44,545 bases of DNA from JBNRMW01 sp050309795 (GCA_050309795.1 JBNRMW010000005.1:1-44545), one strand, 5' to 3'. Shown: positions 8,356-16,571, numbered from the stretch's first letter. Notes: a model not told the origin generated them from the sequence alone. A program made the numbers and translations.

Positions 8356-8695
8356 CACAAGGGATTCCCTCCCGAATGTAAGAAAGGAACTTTCAAAAGT
8401 GTTAGCAAATTTGATAAAAACGACATAATTTAGTGAAATTCCTGAGATACCAAAACAAAGTGTTAGCAAACAATTTTGTCTAGCATCAAGATTACAGGAA
8501 ATGCATATGGCAAAAAGTTGATGATTTATAAAAAACTTATCAAAAATAGAAAAAGCGACAGAAGTCGCTTAAGCAAGGGGTTTCTAACACATAGATGGCG
8601 CCCACAAGAGGACTCGAACCTCTGGCTTGCTTCTTAGGAGGAAGCTACTCTATCCACCTGAGTTATGTGGGCATTTATATAAAAGTGTTAGCAAA
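8351..8695. repeat. Repeated GTGTTAGC motifs, likely integrase arm-type sites
   Basis: The motif AAAGTGTTAGCAAA occurs at 8395-8409, 8456-8470 and 8681-8695 with only the first bases varying. The core GTGTTAGC also occurs inverted at 8351-8358, and a degenerate inverted form at 8583-8590. The copies cluster between the integrase stop codon and the truncated tRNA and lie on both sides of the intact tRNA. Short repeated arm sites next to int are usual for tyrosine recombinases. The assignment as binding sites is inference. Confidence 0.6.
8596..8672 (-). tRNA. tRNA-Arg (anticodon CCU)
   Basis: The reverse strand folds as a full cloverleaf: acceptor GCCCACA/TGTGGGC, D-arm, anticodon stem GCTTC/GAAGC around loop CTCCTAA (anticodon CCT), T-arm AGAGG-TTCGAGT-CCTCT, discriminator G and an encoded CCA. 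It lies between integrase and chromosome, with its 3' end toward the integrase, as expected for a tRNA carried or restored by the element. Confidence 0.92.
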
Positions 8696-8710
8696 GGGGA
8701 AACGCTATAA

Positions 8711-8756
8711 CAACCCCTTAGGAGGCGAACCCTCTATCCTACTGAGGTACGGGGAC
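8711..8756 (-). pseudogene. Truncated tRNA-Arg (CCU), 5' half only
   Basis: On the reverse strand GTCCCCGTACCTCAGTAGG continues through a D-arm to GCCTCCTAAGG, the anticodon region with CCT. After that the sequence no longer forms an anticodon stem, variable loop or T-arm. It shares the nine bases CTTAGGAGG with the anticodon loop of the intact tRNA-Arg 84 bases away. The likely cause is recombination at the anticodon loop by the element, which displaced the 3' half. Confidence 0.65.
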
Positions 8757-8770
8757 AAATAATCCCCTAA

Positions 8771-8800
8771 ATTATACCCCATAAAAAGTGAAAAACCCAA
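8771..8800 (-). promoter_or_regulatory. Promoter of the truncated/intact tRNA-Arg pair
   Basis: TTGGGT, an 18-base spacer and TATAAT stand about 14 bases upstream of the first base of the truncated tRNA. Transcription from here would cross the half tRNA and then the intact one. Confidence 0.5.
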
Positions 8801-8907
8801 GGAATTACCAAGGGTTGCGCTATATTTCACTGCTTGTAGTAAAAATCTAAGTTCGTTCAGGAGGAAACTAATGAGTTTGACAAGCAAAGTGTTCCATTTG
8901 GAAACTT
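8788..8907 (-). ncRNA. Candidate small RNA with anti-Shine-Dalgarno loop
   Basis: A near-consensus reverse promoter (TTGACA, 16 bases, TATAAT at 8914-8941) predicts a start near 8907. About 95-115 bases on, the hairpin AACCC...GGGTT followed by five Ts (8791-8816) is an intrinsic terminator. In between lie a hairpin GTTTCC/GGAAC and a longer stem CACT(TT)GCTTGT/ACAAGCAGTG. The latter encloses AGTT/AACT with TTTCCTCCTGAACG in its loop. CCUCCU is the complement of the ribosome binding site, a feature of small RNAs that block translation. No known family is recognised. The opposite strand has a 51-codon frame with AGGAGG upstream, which is the competing explanation. Confidence 0.5.
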
Positions 8908-8913
8908 ATAGAT

Positions 8914-8941
8914 ATTATAGCAAGGTTTCAGAACGTGTCAA
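8914..8941 (-). promoter_or_regulatory. Strong promoter of the candidate small RNA
   Basis: The reverse strand carries TTGACA (8936-8941), a 16-base spacer and TATAAT (8914-8919), both perfect consensus hexamers. No protein-coding gene starts downstream of it on this strand for several hundred bases. Confidence 0.75.
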
Positions 8942-8999
8942 GTATTTTTACATTATTTTACATCAAAATGTAACATTTTCACCAAAAACCAGTTCGCAT

Positions 9000-9027
9000 T
9001 TCACAATCAGAGTCGTCGTGGTATAAT
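9000..9027 (+). promoter_or_regulatory. Promoter of the 2-hydroxyacid dehydrogenase-gpsA operon
   Basis: TTCACA (9000-9005), a 16-base spacer and TATAAT (9022-9027) lie 65 bases upstream of the first ATG of the operon. Confidence 0.65.
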
Positions 9028-9092
9028 AAAAAAGCTTCAAACACAAGCCATATTTTACAAACAAGTTATTAATAATAACCACGGGAGGTACA

Positions 9093-10037
9093 ATGAACGT
9101 CTTATTTTCAGGATTAGAACATTTGATGCAACAAGAAGATATCGACTATCTAACACGAGTCGGCTTTAATGTTGCTTTTAAAAAGAATACCGAAGAAGTG
9201 GATGATCCAACATGGCCAACAGTCATGGTTGGGTTTAAATTTATTGAAAGCCAGCCACTTGATCATTTTACAAACCTACGGGTCTTACAGTTAACCAGCG
9301 CAGGCTACAATCACCTCGACTTAGAATATATCAAGAGAAACAAAATAAGCCTACACAATGCGCGTGGTGCCCACAGCATTCCCATTGCGGAATATGTCTT
9401 AGGTAAAATCTTAGAGGTCTTAAAAGACTCTCGCTTTTATCAACAATGCCAAAATGACAAAGTATGGGATCGTTCAAAACCGATGAAAGCTCTCTACCAA
9501 AAACGAGCAGCCATACTAGGTACGGGAAGTATCGGCCAAGAAATTGCGAAGCGACTTCAAGTCTTTGAGGTGGAAACGTGGGGTTTTAATAGCGATGGGC
9601 GCGCTATTGATTATTTCGATCATACGTATCCGCTCAACCAATTTAGCGATTTAGCAAAACGCTTCGATATCGTCATTTTAGCTCTACCTCTAAACGAGCA
9701 GACCAATAAATTTATGAATAAAGAACGCTTACTGAGCATTCAAAACGAAGCGATTCTGATTAATATTGGTCGCGGTCAACTAATTGATGAACCGGCACTC
9801 ATTGAACTGTTGGATTCCCATTTTTCAGCCGTCATCTTGGATGTCTTTGAGGTGGAACCTCTACCTCAAGAATCACCTTTGTGGCATCATCCGAAAGTTA
9901 TTGTGACGCCGCATCATTCTTCTGTCGATCCAACATCTGATTTAAAACTAAAACAATTGATTTTGGATAACTTAACAGCCTATATGAAAAACGAACCTTT
10001 AATCAATCAAATTAAACTAAACAAGGAGTCGGTATGA
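9093..10037 (+). CDS. D-2-hydroxyacid dehydrogenase, NAD-dependent
   Basis: This 314-residue protein has the Rossmann motif GTGSIG at 143-148 and the catalytic trio of the D-2-hydroxyacid dehydrogenase family: Arg227 (INIGRGQ), Glu255 (DVFEVEPL) and His274 (TPHHSS). It should interconvert a 2-keto acid and a D-2-hydroxy acid with NAD(H) in the cytosol. The substrate cannot be read from the sequence; hydroxypyruvate, phosphoglycerate-like and D-lactate activities all occur in this family. The ribosome site GGGAGG precedes the ATG. Its last codons overlap the start of gpsA (GTATGA), so both are made from one message. Confidence 0.88.
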   Translation: MNVLFSGLEHLMQQEDIDYLTRVGFNVAFKKNTEEVDDPTWPTVMVGFKFIESQPLDHFTNLRVLQLTSAGYNHLDLEYIKRNKISLHNARGAHSIPIAEYVLGKILEVLKDSRFYQQCQNDKVWDRSKPMKALYQKRAAILGTGSIGQEIAKRLQVFEVETWGFNSDGRAIDYFDHTYPLNQFSDLAKRFDIVILALPLNEQTNKFMNKERLLSIQNEAILINIGRGQLIDEPALIELLDSHFSAVILDVFEVEPLPQESPLWHHPKVIVTPHHSSVDPTSDLKLKQLILDNLTAYMKNEPLINQIKLNKESV

Positions 10038-10999
10038 AACGCATAACGGTTATCGGACCTGGGCGTTGGGGATCTTTTATCGCCTATTATTTACAAACCA
10101 TTGGTCATGAGGTCACTCTCTATGGACGTAAAGATTCGCCTCAAATGAAACAACTTTTAGAACATCGCCAAAACGACTATTTACACTTGCCAGAAGATTT
10201 GAAACTTGAAATCGATCTGGATAAAGCTTTAGACGCACCAATTATTGTAATTTCTATTAATTCTCAAAATCTTCGGGACCTTTTAAAAGAAATTAATGCC
10301 AAAAACATCGATCATAAAACCTTTGTTTTATGTATGAAAGGCATTGAAATAAGCTCTCAAAAACGCTTATCCGAAATCGTAGATGAAGAAATCAGTTTCA
10401 ACCACAAGGTCGCATGTTGGATTGGACCTGGACATCCCCAGGAATTTGTTAAAGGCAACCCTAATGCGATGGTCATAGACTCCAACGATCGTCAACTCGT
10501 TTTAGACTTGATTGACGAATTTTCATCCCCTTTAATTCGTTTTTATGTCGGCGAAGATTTAATTGGCAATGAAATTGGTGCAGCGGCAAAAAATGTCATG
10601 GGAATTGCTGCCGGTTTATTAGATGGCATCCATTTAAGTTCCCTCAAAGGCGCCTTAATGTCTCGGGGCTGTGCTGAAGTTTCCCGTTTAATTCGGGCCA
10701 TGGGAGGTAATCCCCTTTCTGCATATGGCCTTTGTCATTTAGGCGATTATGAAGCGACGGTGTTCTCTAAATATTCGAACAACCGAGCTTTTGGTGAAGC
10801 TTTTATTCGCCAGGAACCTTTTGAAAAACTGGCAGAAGGCTATTACACCACCCAAGCGATGGTTAAACTTGGCGAAACTTATCATGTTGATTTACCGATT
10901 ACGAAAGCGGTATATCAAATTACGATCGAAAAAAAGGACCCCCAAGAAGTCCTTCGTAGTTTGTTCTTACGTTCAACGAAAGCTGAATTTTACACTTAA
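10034..10999 (+). CDS. gpsA: NAD(P)-dependent glycerol-3-phosphate dehydrogenase
   Basis: This 321-residue protein has the N-terminal nucleotide motif GPGRWGSFIAYYL (8-20), the substrate segment WIGPGHPQEFVKGNP, and the catalytic lysine region NEIGAAAKNVMGIAAG with Lys186. It reduces dihydroxyacetone phosphate to sn-glycerol 3-phosphate, the backbone for membrane lipids. The family usually has GxGxxG with AxA; here GPGRWG is a slight variant. It overlaps the upstream dehydrogenase by four bases (ATGA). Its product would feed acyltransferases such as the plsC gene at 21668. Confidence 0.9.
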   Translation: MKRITVIGPGRWGSFIAYYLQTIGHEVTLYGRKDSPQMKQLLEHRQNDYLHLPEDLKLEIDLDKALDAPIIVISINSQNLRDLLKEINAKNIDHKTFVLCMKGIEISSQKRLSEIVDEEISFNHKVACWIGPGHPQEFVKGNPNAMVIDSNDRQLVLDLIDEFSSPLIRFYVGEDLIGNEIGAAAKNVMGIAAGLLDGIHLSSLKGALMSRGCAEVSRLIRAMGGNPLSAYGLCHLGDYEATVFSKYSNNRAFGEAFIRQEPFEKLAEGYYTTQAMVKLGETYHVDLPITKAVYQITIEKKDPQEVLRSLFLRSTKAEFYT

Positions 11000-11020
11000 A
11001 AGCAGGAAATCCTGCTTTTT
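10997..11020. terminator. Bidirectional terminator between gpsA and the MalY-like gene
   Basis: AAAAGCAGGA and TCCTGCTTTT form a perfect stem with a two-base loop, with A and T runs on either side. It serves both convergent genes. Confidence 0.9.
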
Positions 11021-12200
11021 ATATTACTTCTTTTAGGACTTTTTCCAAACGGTTTAGCGTCTTCTCTAAAACCCAAGTTGGAACCGCCACATTTAAACGG
11101 ATAAATCCTTTGCCTTCGGGGCCAAACATTGTTCCCGTATTGGCGTAGATAAAGGCTTTTTCACGGAGTAATTTTTCAAGCTCTATATCGTTCATGTTTA
11201 ACGCATTGAAATCAACCCACATGATATAAGTGCCTTCACTGAGTGGAGCATGTATTTGTGGATATTTGTGCAAGAAAAACTCATGAACCATTTTTTGGTT
11301 TAAAGTCACTACTTCTAACAATTCGTCCAACCAGTTTTCACCTTGGCGATAGGCCAGCTCACAGGCTTTTACCCCTAAGGCATTGACATGGTTACCTTTT
11401 ACTCTAGTGACGACTTCACAAAATTTGTCGCGCACCTCGGGATTGGGGATAATTATATTAGAAGTCCACATCGAGGCGAGGTTAAAGCTCTTGGATGGCG
11501 CTGTTGCCAGGACTAATAAATCCTTTATCTCCGGATCCGCCTTCAGCATGGTCGTGTGTTTTTTGGTTAATTCAAAGTCCATCCAAATTTCATCACTGAA
11601 TAAATAGACTCGATGTTTTTTAAGAATTGCTGATAGTTGTTGAAGTTCTTCTTTATCCCAGATGCGCCCGGTTGGATTATGGGGCGAGCAGAGCATAAAA
11701 ATTTTATTATTCGGATCGGCACATGCTTTTTCAATCGCTTCAAAATCCATCTTATACGTCTGGCCTTCTTTAATTAAGGGACAGTTCACAACCTTCCGTT
11801 GGAGGGCATTAACAGAACGAGCAAATGGTGGATACAAAGGATTGTTAATGATGACTCCCTGACCTTGATCGCTAAAAGCTTGAACCATTACTTCAATCGC
11901 GGAGACCACTCCTGGACTGAGAACAATCCATTCGGGTTGGATCGTCATTTGATGACGCGTGTCTAACCATGCCACCACGGCTTCATAGTAACTTTTCCAA
12001 GGCTTACTATAACCCAACGAGCGGGTTTCTATAAAAGTTTTTAGTCCTTCAACGATTTCCGGTGCTGTTGGAAACTCCATATCCGCAACCGTTAAGGGGA
12101 CGTATTCTAAGCGATAATCATCACCTAAATCTTCAAGTGGTTGCCATTTATGTAAGCCGGTAAAGCGTTTGTCCGTTATTGTTTCAAAATCATAATTCAT
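11019..12200 (-). CDS. MalY/PatB-family cystathionine beta-lyase (PLP enzyme)
   Basis: This 393-residue fold-type I PLP enzyme has the aminotransferase class I/II layout. Seen are LTVADMEFPTAPEI (37-50, the ADMDF-like start typical of MalY/PatB), SPHNPTGR (172-179), Asp203 in FSDEIWMDF and the PLP lysine Lys237 in ATAPSKSFNLA. Members cleave cystathionine or cysteine C-S bonds to pyruvate, ammonia and homocysteine or sulfide; some act as aminotransferases. It is a single gene convergent with gpsA and divergent from fumC with a 114-base gap. No second sulfur gene is near, so its pathway role stays open. Confidence 0.87.
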   Translation of the reverse strand: MNYDFETITDKRFTGLHKWQPLEDLGDDYRLEYVPLTVADMEFPTAPEIVEGLKTFIETRSLGYSKPWKSYYEAVVAWLDTRHQMTIQPEWIVLSPGVVSAIEVMVQAFSDQGQGVIINNPLYPPFARSVNALQRKVVNCPLIKEGQTYKMDFEAIEKACADPNNKIFMLCSPHNPTGRIWDKEELQQLSAILKKHRVYLFSDEIWMDFELTKKHTTMLKADPEIKDLLVLATAPSKSFNLASMWTSNIIIPNPEVRDKFCEVVTRVKGNHVNALGVKACELAYRQGENWLDELLEVVTLNQKMVHEFFLHKYPQIHAPLSEGTYIMWVDFNALNMNDIELEKLLREKAFIYANTGTMFGPEGKGFIRLNVAVPTWVLEKTLNRLEKVLKEVI

Positions 12201-12313
12201 GTCTTTTCCCCTTTTCCTTTTAGTCTATTTTACCCCATTTTTAAAAGAATGGTTAGCCAATCTTGAGAAAGGTTTATGATACACTTATAGAAGATAGAGA
12301 AAGGACCAAAAAT

Positions 12314-13672
12314 ATGCGTATTGAAAAAGATTCCATGGGAACCATTGAAGTCCCTGAAGATAAGTATTGGAAAGCTCAAACCCAACGGAGTTTAAATAAT
12401 TTTAAAATCTCCACTGAAAAAATGCCCTTAGAGGTTGTTCACGCCTTAGCCCTTGTTAAAAAAGCCTGTGCGATTACTAACCATCAAATGGGCCGGTTAG
12501 AAACCGCGAAAATGGAGGCCATCACCAAGGTGGCAGATGTGATTATGGATCACCAACTAGACGATCATTTCCCCTTAGCACTGTGGCAAACAGGTTCTGG
12601 AACCCAATCGAACATGAATGTGAATGAAGTTATTGCCCAATATGCCAACACCCATATAAAACCTTCCTTATTGCATCCCAATGACGATGTGAACCGTTCT
12701 CAATCGTCTAACGATACCTTCCCTACCGCCATGCATTTGGCCGCAATCAAAGCCCTTAAGCATCAATTACTGCCAGCTTTACAACAACTCCAAGAAACCT
12801 TTGATCAACTTGCAAAAAAATACGATCATATCGTCAAAGTGGGACGAACCCACTTACAAGATGCGACCCCCCTGACCCTTGGCCAAGAGATCAGTGCTTG
12901 GTCGCATATGCTCAAAAATAATAAACAAATGATCGAAACGAGTATGACGCATTTATATGCGGTGGCTTTAGGAGGAACAGCCGTCGGAACGGGCATTAAT
13001 GCCCCCCAAGGTTTTGACAAACAAGTCGCCGAAGTCCTAGCCACATTAACCGGAGAACCGATTGTTTCTTCAGAAAACAAATTTCATAGTTTAACGTCAA
13101 AAGATGACTTAGTCTTTGTTCACGGCGCTCTAGTATCTTTAGCGACCAATCTCTTGAAGATCGTTAACGATATCCGTTGGTTAGCCAGTGGTCCCCGTAG
13201 TGGCTTAGGAGAATTAAGCATCCCTGAGAATGAACCGGGATCATCAATCATGCCCGGCAAGGTCAATCCGACCCAAGCTGAAGCGGTTTCGATGGTGGTT
13301 GCTCAAGTTTTGGGGAATGATGTCACCATTAACTTTGGCTCATCACAAGGGAATTTCCAACTGAACGCCTTTATGCCGGTGATTATTTATAATTTCTTGC
13401 AATCCACTCGGTTGTTAACAGATAGCATGACTTCCTTTAATGAACATTGTGCCCAGGGCATTACAGCCAATGAAGAACGCATTGCTCAATTACTCAAACA
13501 GTCCTTAATGGTCGTCACGGCGCTCAATCCTGTCATCGGCTATGAAAAAGCTGCTGAAATCGCCAAGCTCGCCCATCAAGAACATCTCACCTTAAAACAA
13601 GCTGCTCTAAGGCTGAACTATTTAACCGAAGATCAATTCGATGAATACGTAGATCCAAAGAAAATGGTTTAA
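12314..13672 (+). CDS. fumC: Class II fumarate hydratase
   Basis: The start was set at ATG 12314 because GAAAGGAC precedes it and MRIEKDSMGTIEVP is the normal family N-terminus; a longer frame from 12263 has only a TTG. The 452-residue enzyme has WQTGSGTQSNMNVNEVI, which separates fumarase from aspartase, SSNDTFPTAMH, GRTHLQDATP, and the lyase signature GSSIMPGKVNPTQ. It interconverts fumarate and malate. A gene for aspartase, which makes fumarate, lies convergently 260 bases downstream across a tRNA. Together they would turn aspartate into malate. Confidence 0.94.
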   Translation: MRIEKDSMGTIEVPEDKYWKAQTQRSLNNFKISTEKMPLEVVHALALVKKACAITNHQMGRLETAKMEAITKVADVIMDHQLDDHFPLALWQTGSGTQSNMNVNEVIAQYANTHIKPSLLHPNDDVNRSQSSNDTFPTAMHLAAIKALKHQLLPALQQLQETFDQLAKKYDHIVKVGRTHLQDATPLTLGQEISAWSHMLKNNKQMIETSMTHLYAVALGGTAVGTGINAPQGFDKQVAEVLATLTGEPIVSSENKFHSLTSKDDLVFVHGALVSLATNLLKIVNDIRWLASGPRSGLGELSIPENEPGSSIMPGKVNPTQAEAVSMVVAQVLGNDVTINFGSSQGNFQLNAFMPVIIYNFLQSTRLLTDSMTSFNEHCAQGITANEERIAQLLKQSLMVVTALNPVIGYEKAAEIAKLAHQEHLTLKQAALRLNYLTEDQFDEYVDPKKMV

Positions 13673-13697
13673 TAATAGAAGTATCTTCCGATTAACC

Positions 13698-13736
13698 AAC
13701 ACCTTGAACAATACTTTAGTTTAAAGGTGTTTTTTT
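13698..13736 (+). terminator. Terminator of fumC
   Basis: AACACCTT and AAAGGTGTT pair across a 17-base loop, followed by a run of seven Ts. Confidence 0.8.
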
Positions 13737-13791
13737 CAAAATGTTACTAATAAAAGAAAAGTCACTCAATTTGGTGACTTGTTTGTTTAAA

Positions 13792-13866
13792 TGGTGGACG
13801 CTAAGGGATTTGAACCCCTGACCCCCTGCACGTCAAGCAGGTGCTCTCCCACTGAGCTAAGCGTCC
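13792..13866 (-). tRNA. tRNA-Val (anticodon GAC)
   Basis: The reverse strand gives GGACGCT...AGCGTCC acceptor pairing, anticodon stem CCTGC/GCAGG around TTGACGT (anticodon GAC), T-loop GTTCAAATC and an encoded CCA end. It lies between the convergent fumC and aspA. Confidence 0.95.
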
Positions 13867-13875
13867 AGTGGGATT

Positions 13876-13904
13876 ACTATAACAAATCCTGTTACAGAAA
13901 TCAA
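13876..13904 (-). promoter_or_regulatory. Promoter of tRNA-Val
   Basis: TTGATT (13899-13904), a 17-base spacer and TATAGT (13876-13881) lie 10 bases upstream of the tRNA on the reverse strand. Confidence 0.55.
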
Positions 13905-13931
13905 ACCACTTTATGTCGATTTTTCCCTTTT

Positions 13932-15359
13932 TTATTGTTCTTTTTTTCGTTTTTTCTTCAGTCCGGGAATTCCTGGTGTTGTAATGTTTTCAACTTCAAG
14001 TAGTTCCGCTAATTCGACATCAGTTAACAACTCCTTTTCAAGGATGAGTTGTTTCAACATTTTGTTTTGTGTTAGCGCTTCTTTGGCTAAGTCACTACTG
14101 ACTTTATAGCCTAAAGACGGTGCTAAAGCCGTCACCGCAGATAGTGAAATATCCACTTGATGACGCATATAACTCGCATTGGCTTCAATACCAGCGATGC
14201 AGTTGTAATTTAACGTATGGCAGGCATTGGTTAATATTTCTAACGATTGAAATAAATTAAATAACAGGACCGGTTCCATGACGTTCAATTCTAATTGACC
14301 CGCTTCCGCCGCTTTGGTAATCGTCACTTGATTGCCAAAAACTTGAAAACAAACCTGATTACATACTTCTAAAATAACCGGATTAACTTTACCAGGCATA
14401 ATGGATGATCCGGGTTGGCGTTCTGGTAACCGAATCTCATTCAAACCAGCCACTGGTCCAGAGGCCATTAATCGAAAGTCATTACACATCTTTGATAAGT
14501 TAACACAGAACGTATTTAGCGACGAATGAGCCCAAACAAAGGGATCCACATGACGGGTTCCATCGACGAGATCTTCTGAAGAAATAACATCAATACCAAC
14601 AATATTGGAAAGAATGGGAATGACCAGCTCTCTAAACCCCTCGTCCGCATTAAGTCCTGTACCAATGGCAGTCGCCCCCATATTAACGGAATGTAAAGCT
14701 AAAAAGGAGTCTTTGATTCGTTGGATATCGCGATTGAGCGCGGAATAATACGCATGAAACTCTTGAGAAAGTTGGATGGGAATCGCATCCTGTAAATGCG
14801 TACGGCCAACCTTAATAATTCCTTTAAACTCTTCTGATTTTCGAAGCAGAGTTTGCTTCAAATCTTCCATTTCACTAATCAAGAAATCAACGAGATATAG
14901 AGAAGTGATCTTTCCTGCCGTCGGGAACACATCATTAGTTGATTGTGAGAAGTTGATATGATCATTGGGGTGAACATATTCATAGGTACCTAATGGATAA
15001 CCCGCCAGTTCATTAGCCCGATTCGCAATAACTTCATTGGCATTCATATTAATAGAAGTGCCCGCACCCCCTTGAATCGGATCGGTAGGAAACTCTTTGT
15101 CTAGTTCTCCTTTAATGACTTCATCGCAGGCGGCTTTAATATATTTTGTTCGTTCATCGTCTATATGACCTAAACGGTTATTCGCCATGACACAGGCTTT
15201 TTTGACCATCCCTAAGCTCTTAATGAGTATCGGATGGATTGTTTGATTCGTAATCTTAAAATTCATTAACGAACGCATCGTCTGGACACCATAATAAGCA
15301 TCCTTCGGGACAAGATATTCTCCTAATGAATCGCGTTCTTTTCGATATCGTGTTGACAC
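13932..15359 (-). CDS. aspA: Aspartate ammonia-lyase (aspartase)
   Basis: This 475-residue enzyme of the fumarase/aspartase superfamily carries aspartase-specific segments: QGGAGTSINMNANEVIANRA, FSQSTNDVFPTAGK and NYNCIAGIEAN, besides the common GSSIMPGKVNPVI loop. It deaminates aspartate to fumarate plus ammonia. The C-terminus ends in a basic tail (GLKKKRKKEQ). The start ATG 15359 has AGGAGGAATGTTGTG upstream. It is last of a reverse-strand group (zinc-ribbon membrane protein, nitrilase-like enzyme, aspA), with only 10 bases between it and the nitrilase gene. Confidence 0.94.
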   Translation of the reverse strand: MSTRYRKERDSLGEYLVPKDAYYGVQTMRSLMNFKITNQTIHPILIKSLGMVKKACVMANNRLGHIDDERTKYIKAACDEVIKGELDKEFPTDPIQGGAGTSINMNANEVIANRANELAGYPLGTYEYVHPNDHINFSQSTNDVFPTAGKITSLYLVDFLISEMEDLKQTLLRKSEEFKGIIKVGRTHLQDAIPIQLSQEFHAYYSALNRDIQRIKDSFLALHSVNMGATAIGTGLNADEGFRELVIPILSNIVGIDVISSEDLVDGTRHVDPFVWAHSSLNTFCVNLSKMCNDFRLMASGPVAGLNEIRLPERQPGSSIMPGKVNPVILEVCNQVCFQVFGNQVTITKAAEAGQLELNVMEPVLLFNLFQSLEILTNACHTLNYNCIAGIEANASYMRHQVDISLSAVTALAPSLGYKVSSDLAKEALTQNKMLKQLILEKELLTDVELAELLEVENITTPGIPGLKKKRKKEQ

Positions 15360-15369
15360 AACATTCCTC

Positions 15370-16104
15370 CTAACGATCTATAATGCTGATTCCAGCGAGT
15401 TCCATGGGGTGATTGACGACAAATTTTCCATCAATGACATAAAAGTTGCCGCCATACGCAGGCATCTGTGGATCTGGATTTAAAGAATTAATCCATATAA
15501 CTTCTCGACCAATTTTCTGACACTGATCGCGGTATGGCCCCAATTCTTGGTTCATCCATTGTTGAGGGGTGTAGTTATTAAAGTTTGGCCATAAAACCAA
15601 ATCATATTCAAAAGTCGTTAAGTGTTTCAATATATCATCCGACCAAAAGTCCCCACAAATGCCAACGACGATTTTGGTATCCATAAATTCAAAAACATTT
15701 AAAGTTTTTCCTTCTTGATACTTATCGGACGCCGTCTTTTTCTTCCATCCTTCCGACATACGCCGATAGTTGGTGAGTATTTCCCCGTCTTTGTTAATTA
15801 CCATATAGGACGAGTAAATATTGCCCAAGGAACGTTCATAGTACCCAAAACCGATTGCCATGTCATATCCAACCGCCATCATTTTTAACCGGAAAATCGG
15901 ATCATCAACATCGGTTAAGGACAGGGCTAAATCTGCTTCATAGTTTTCAAAGGTTATACCATCAAAACCTTGTAAGAAAGCTTCTCCGAAAACGATTAGA
16001 TCTGCTTGGGATTCATGGGCTTTGTAAACCATGTCTTCCATGGTTCTTAAGTTTGTATAAATATCCCCGTTAATTTGCTTAGCCGAGCAAATAGCAATGC
16101 GCAT
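15370..16104 (-). CDS. Nitrilase/carbon-nitrogen hydrolase family protein
   Basis: This 244-residue protein has the nitrilase fold signatures: catalytic Glu41 in VFGEAFLQGFDG and catalytic Cys150 in VVGICGDFWSDD. The position of the catalytic lysine (usually YRK or HRK) reads NYRRMSEGWKKK, so Arg115 stands where Lys is usual unless Lys121-123 takes over. Such enzymes hydrolyse amide or carbamoyl bonds in small metabolites; the substrate is unknown. It starts at ATG 16104, overlapping the TAA of the upstream membrane-protein gene (TAATG), and lies just before aspA. The latter suggests a link to amide or amino-acid nitrogen. Confidence 0.75.
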   Translation of the reverse strand: MRIAICSAKQINGDIYTNLRTMEDMVYKAHESQADLIVFGEAFLQGFDGITFENYEADLALSLTDVDDPIFRLKMMAVGYDMAIGFGYYERSLGNIYSSYMVINKDGEILTNYRRMSEGWKKKTASDKYQEGKTLNVFEFMDTKIVVGICGDFWSDDILKHLTTFEYDLVLWPNFNNYTPQQWMNQELGPYRDQCQKIGREVIWINSLNPDPQMPAYGGNFYVIDGKFVVNHPMELAGISIIDR

Positions 16105-16532
16105 TACGTTCTTTTATCGAATTTGAGCCCGCATTTCGGACAAGTAATTTCGACTTTCCCCTTTCCTTTTGGCACCCTTAACTTTTGTTTACACCGTTTA
16201 CAGGTAAAGTAGCGGTAGGGATCATTAGAAGGTTGTTTACGGAAACGCGAAAAAATTTTATTCTTCAAATTTAAATAAGTAAAATTCTCTTGACGGCGCC
16301 GATACGATTTTGGGGAGTAGAAACGTAAAATCGCTAACAAGATAATCACAAACGACAAGGTTCTTAAAATATCTGTATAACCACTTCGACCAAATATATT
16401 CACCAACCCAAAGGTTGCTAGAGCAAAAATAATATAAAGCACAAATAAAAAATTATTTAAAGAGTCTTGTCCATGTCGTCTTGAGAGCCAGATTCTTAAA
16501 CTTCTCATCCATTGATTGAATTTCTCTTTCAT
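16104..16532 (-). CDS. Small membrane protein with C-terminal zinc ribbon
   Basis: This 142-residue protein has two predicted membrane helices (about 27-46, FLFVLYIIFALATFGLVN, and 58-72, LSFVIILLAILRFY) and a C-terminal double CxxC zinc ribbon (FTCKRCKQKLRVPKGK and TCPKCGLKF). I know no defined function for this architecture, which occurs in several Bacillota. The first ATG (16532) follows GAAGGAAGAC. It is translationally coupled to the nitrilase-like gene. Confidence 0.7.
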   Translation of the reverse strand: MKEKFNQWMRSLRIWLSRRHGQDSLNNFLFVLYIIFALATFGLVNIFGRSGYTDILRTLSFVIILLAILRFYSPKSYRRRQENFTYLNLKNKIFSRFRKQPSNDPYRYFTCKRCKQKLRVPKGKGKVEITCPKCGLKFDKRT

Positions 16533-16571
16533 GTCTTCCTTCTTTCTTCTTCTAATCTATTGTAACATTTA

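Noticed and set aside
8871..9026. A 51-codon forward frame with AGGAGG before its ATG
   Set aside because: It has no forward promoter, ends inside the TATAAT of the next operon, and its ribosome-site match is just the complement of the candidate RNA loop. Kept only as an alternative to the small RNA.
12263..12313. Longer fumarase start
   Set aside because: The start would be TTG without a ribosome site and lies upstream of the conserved family N-terminus.
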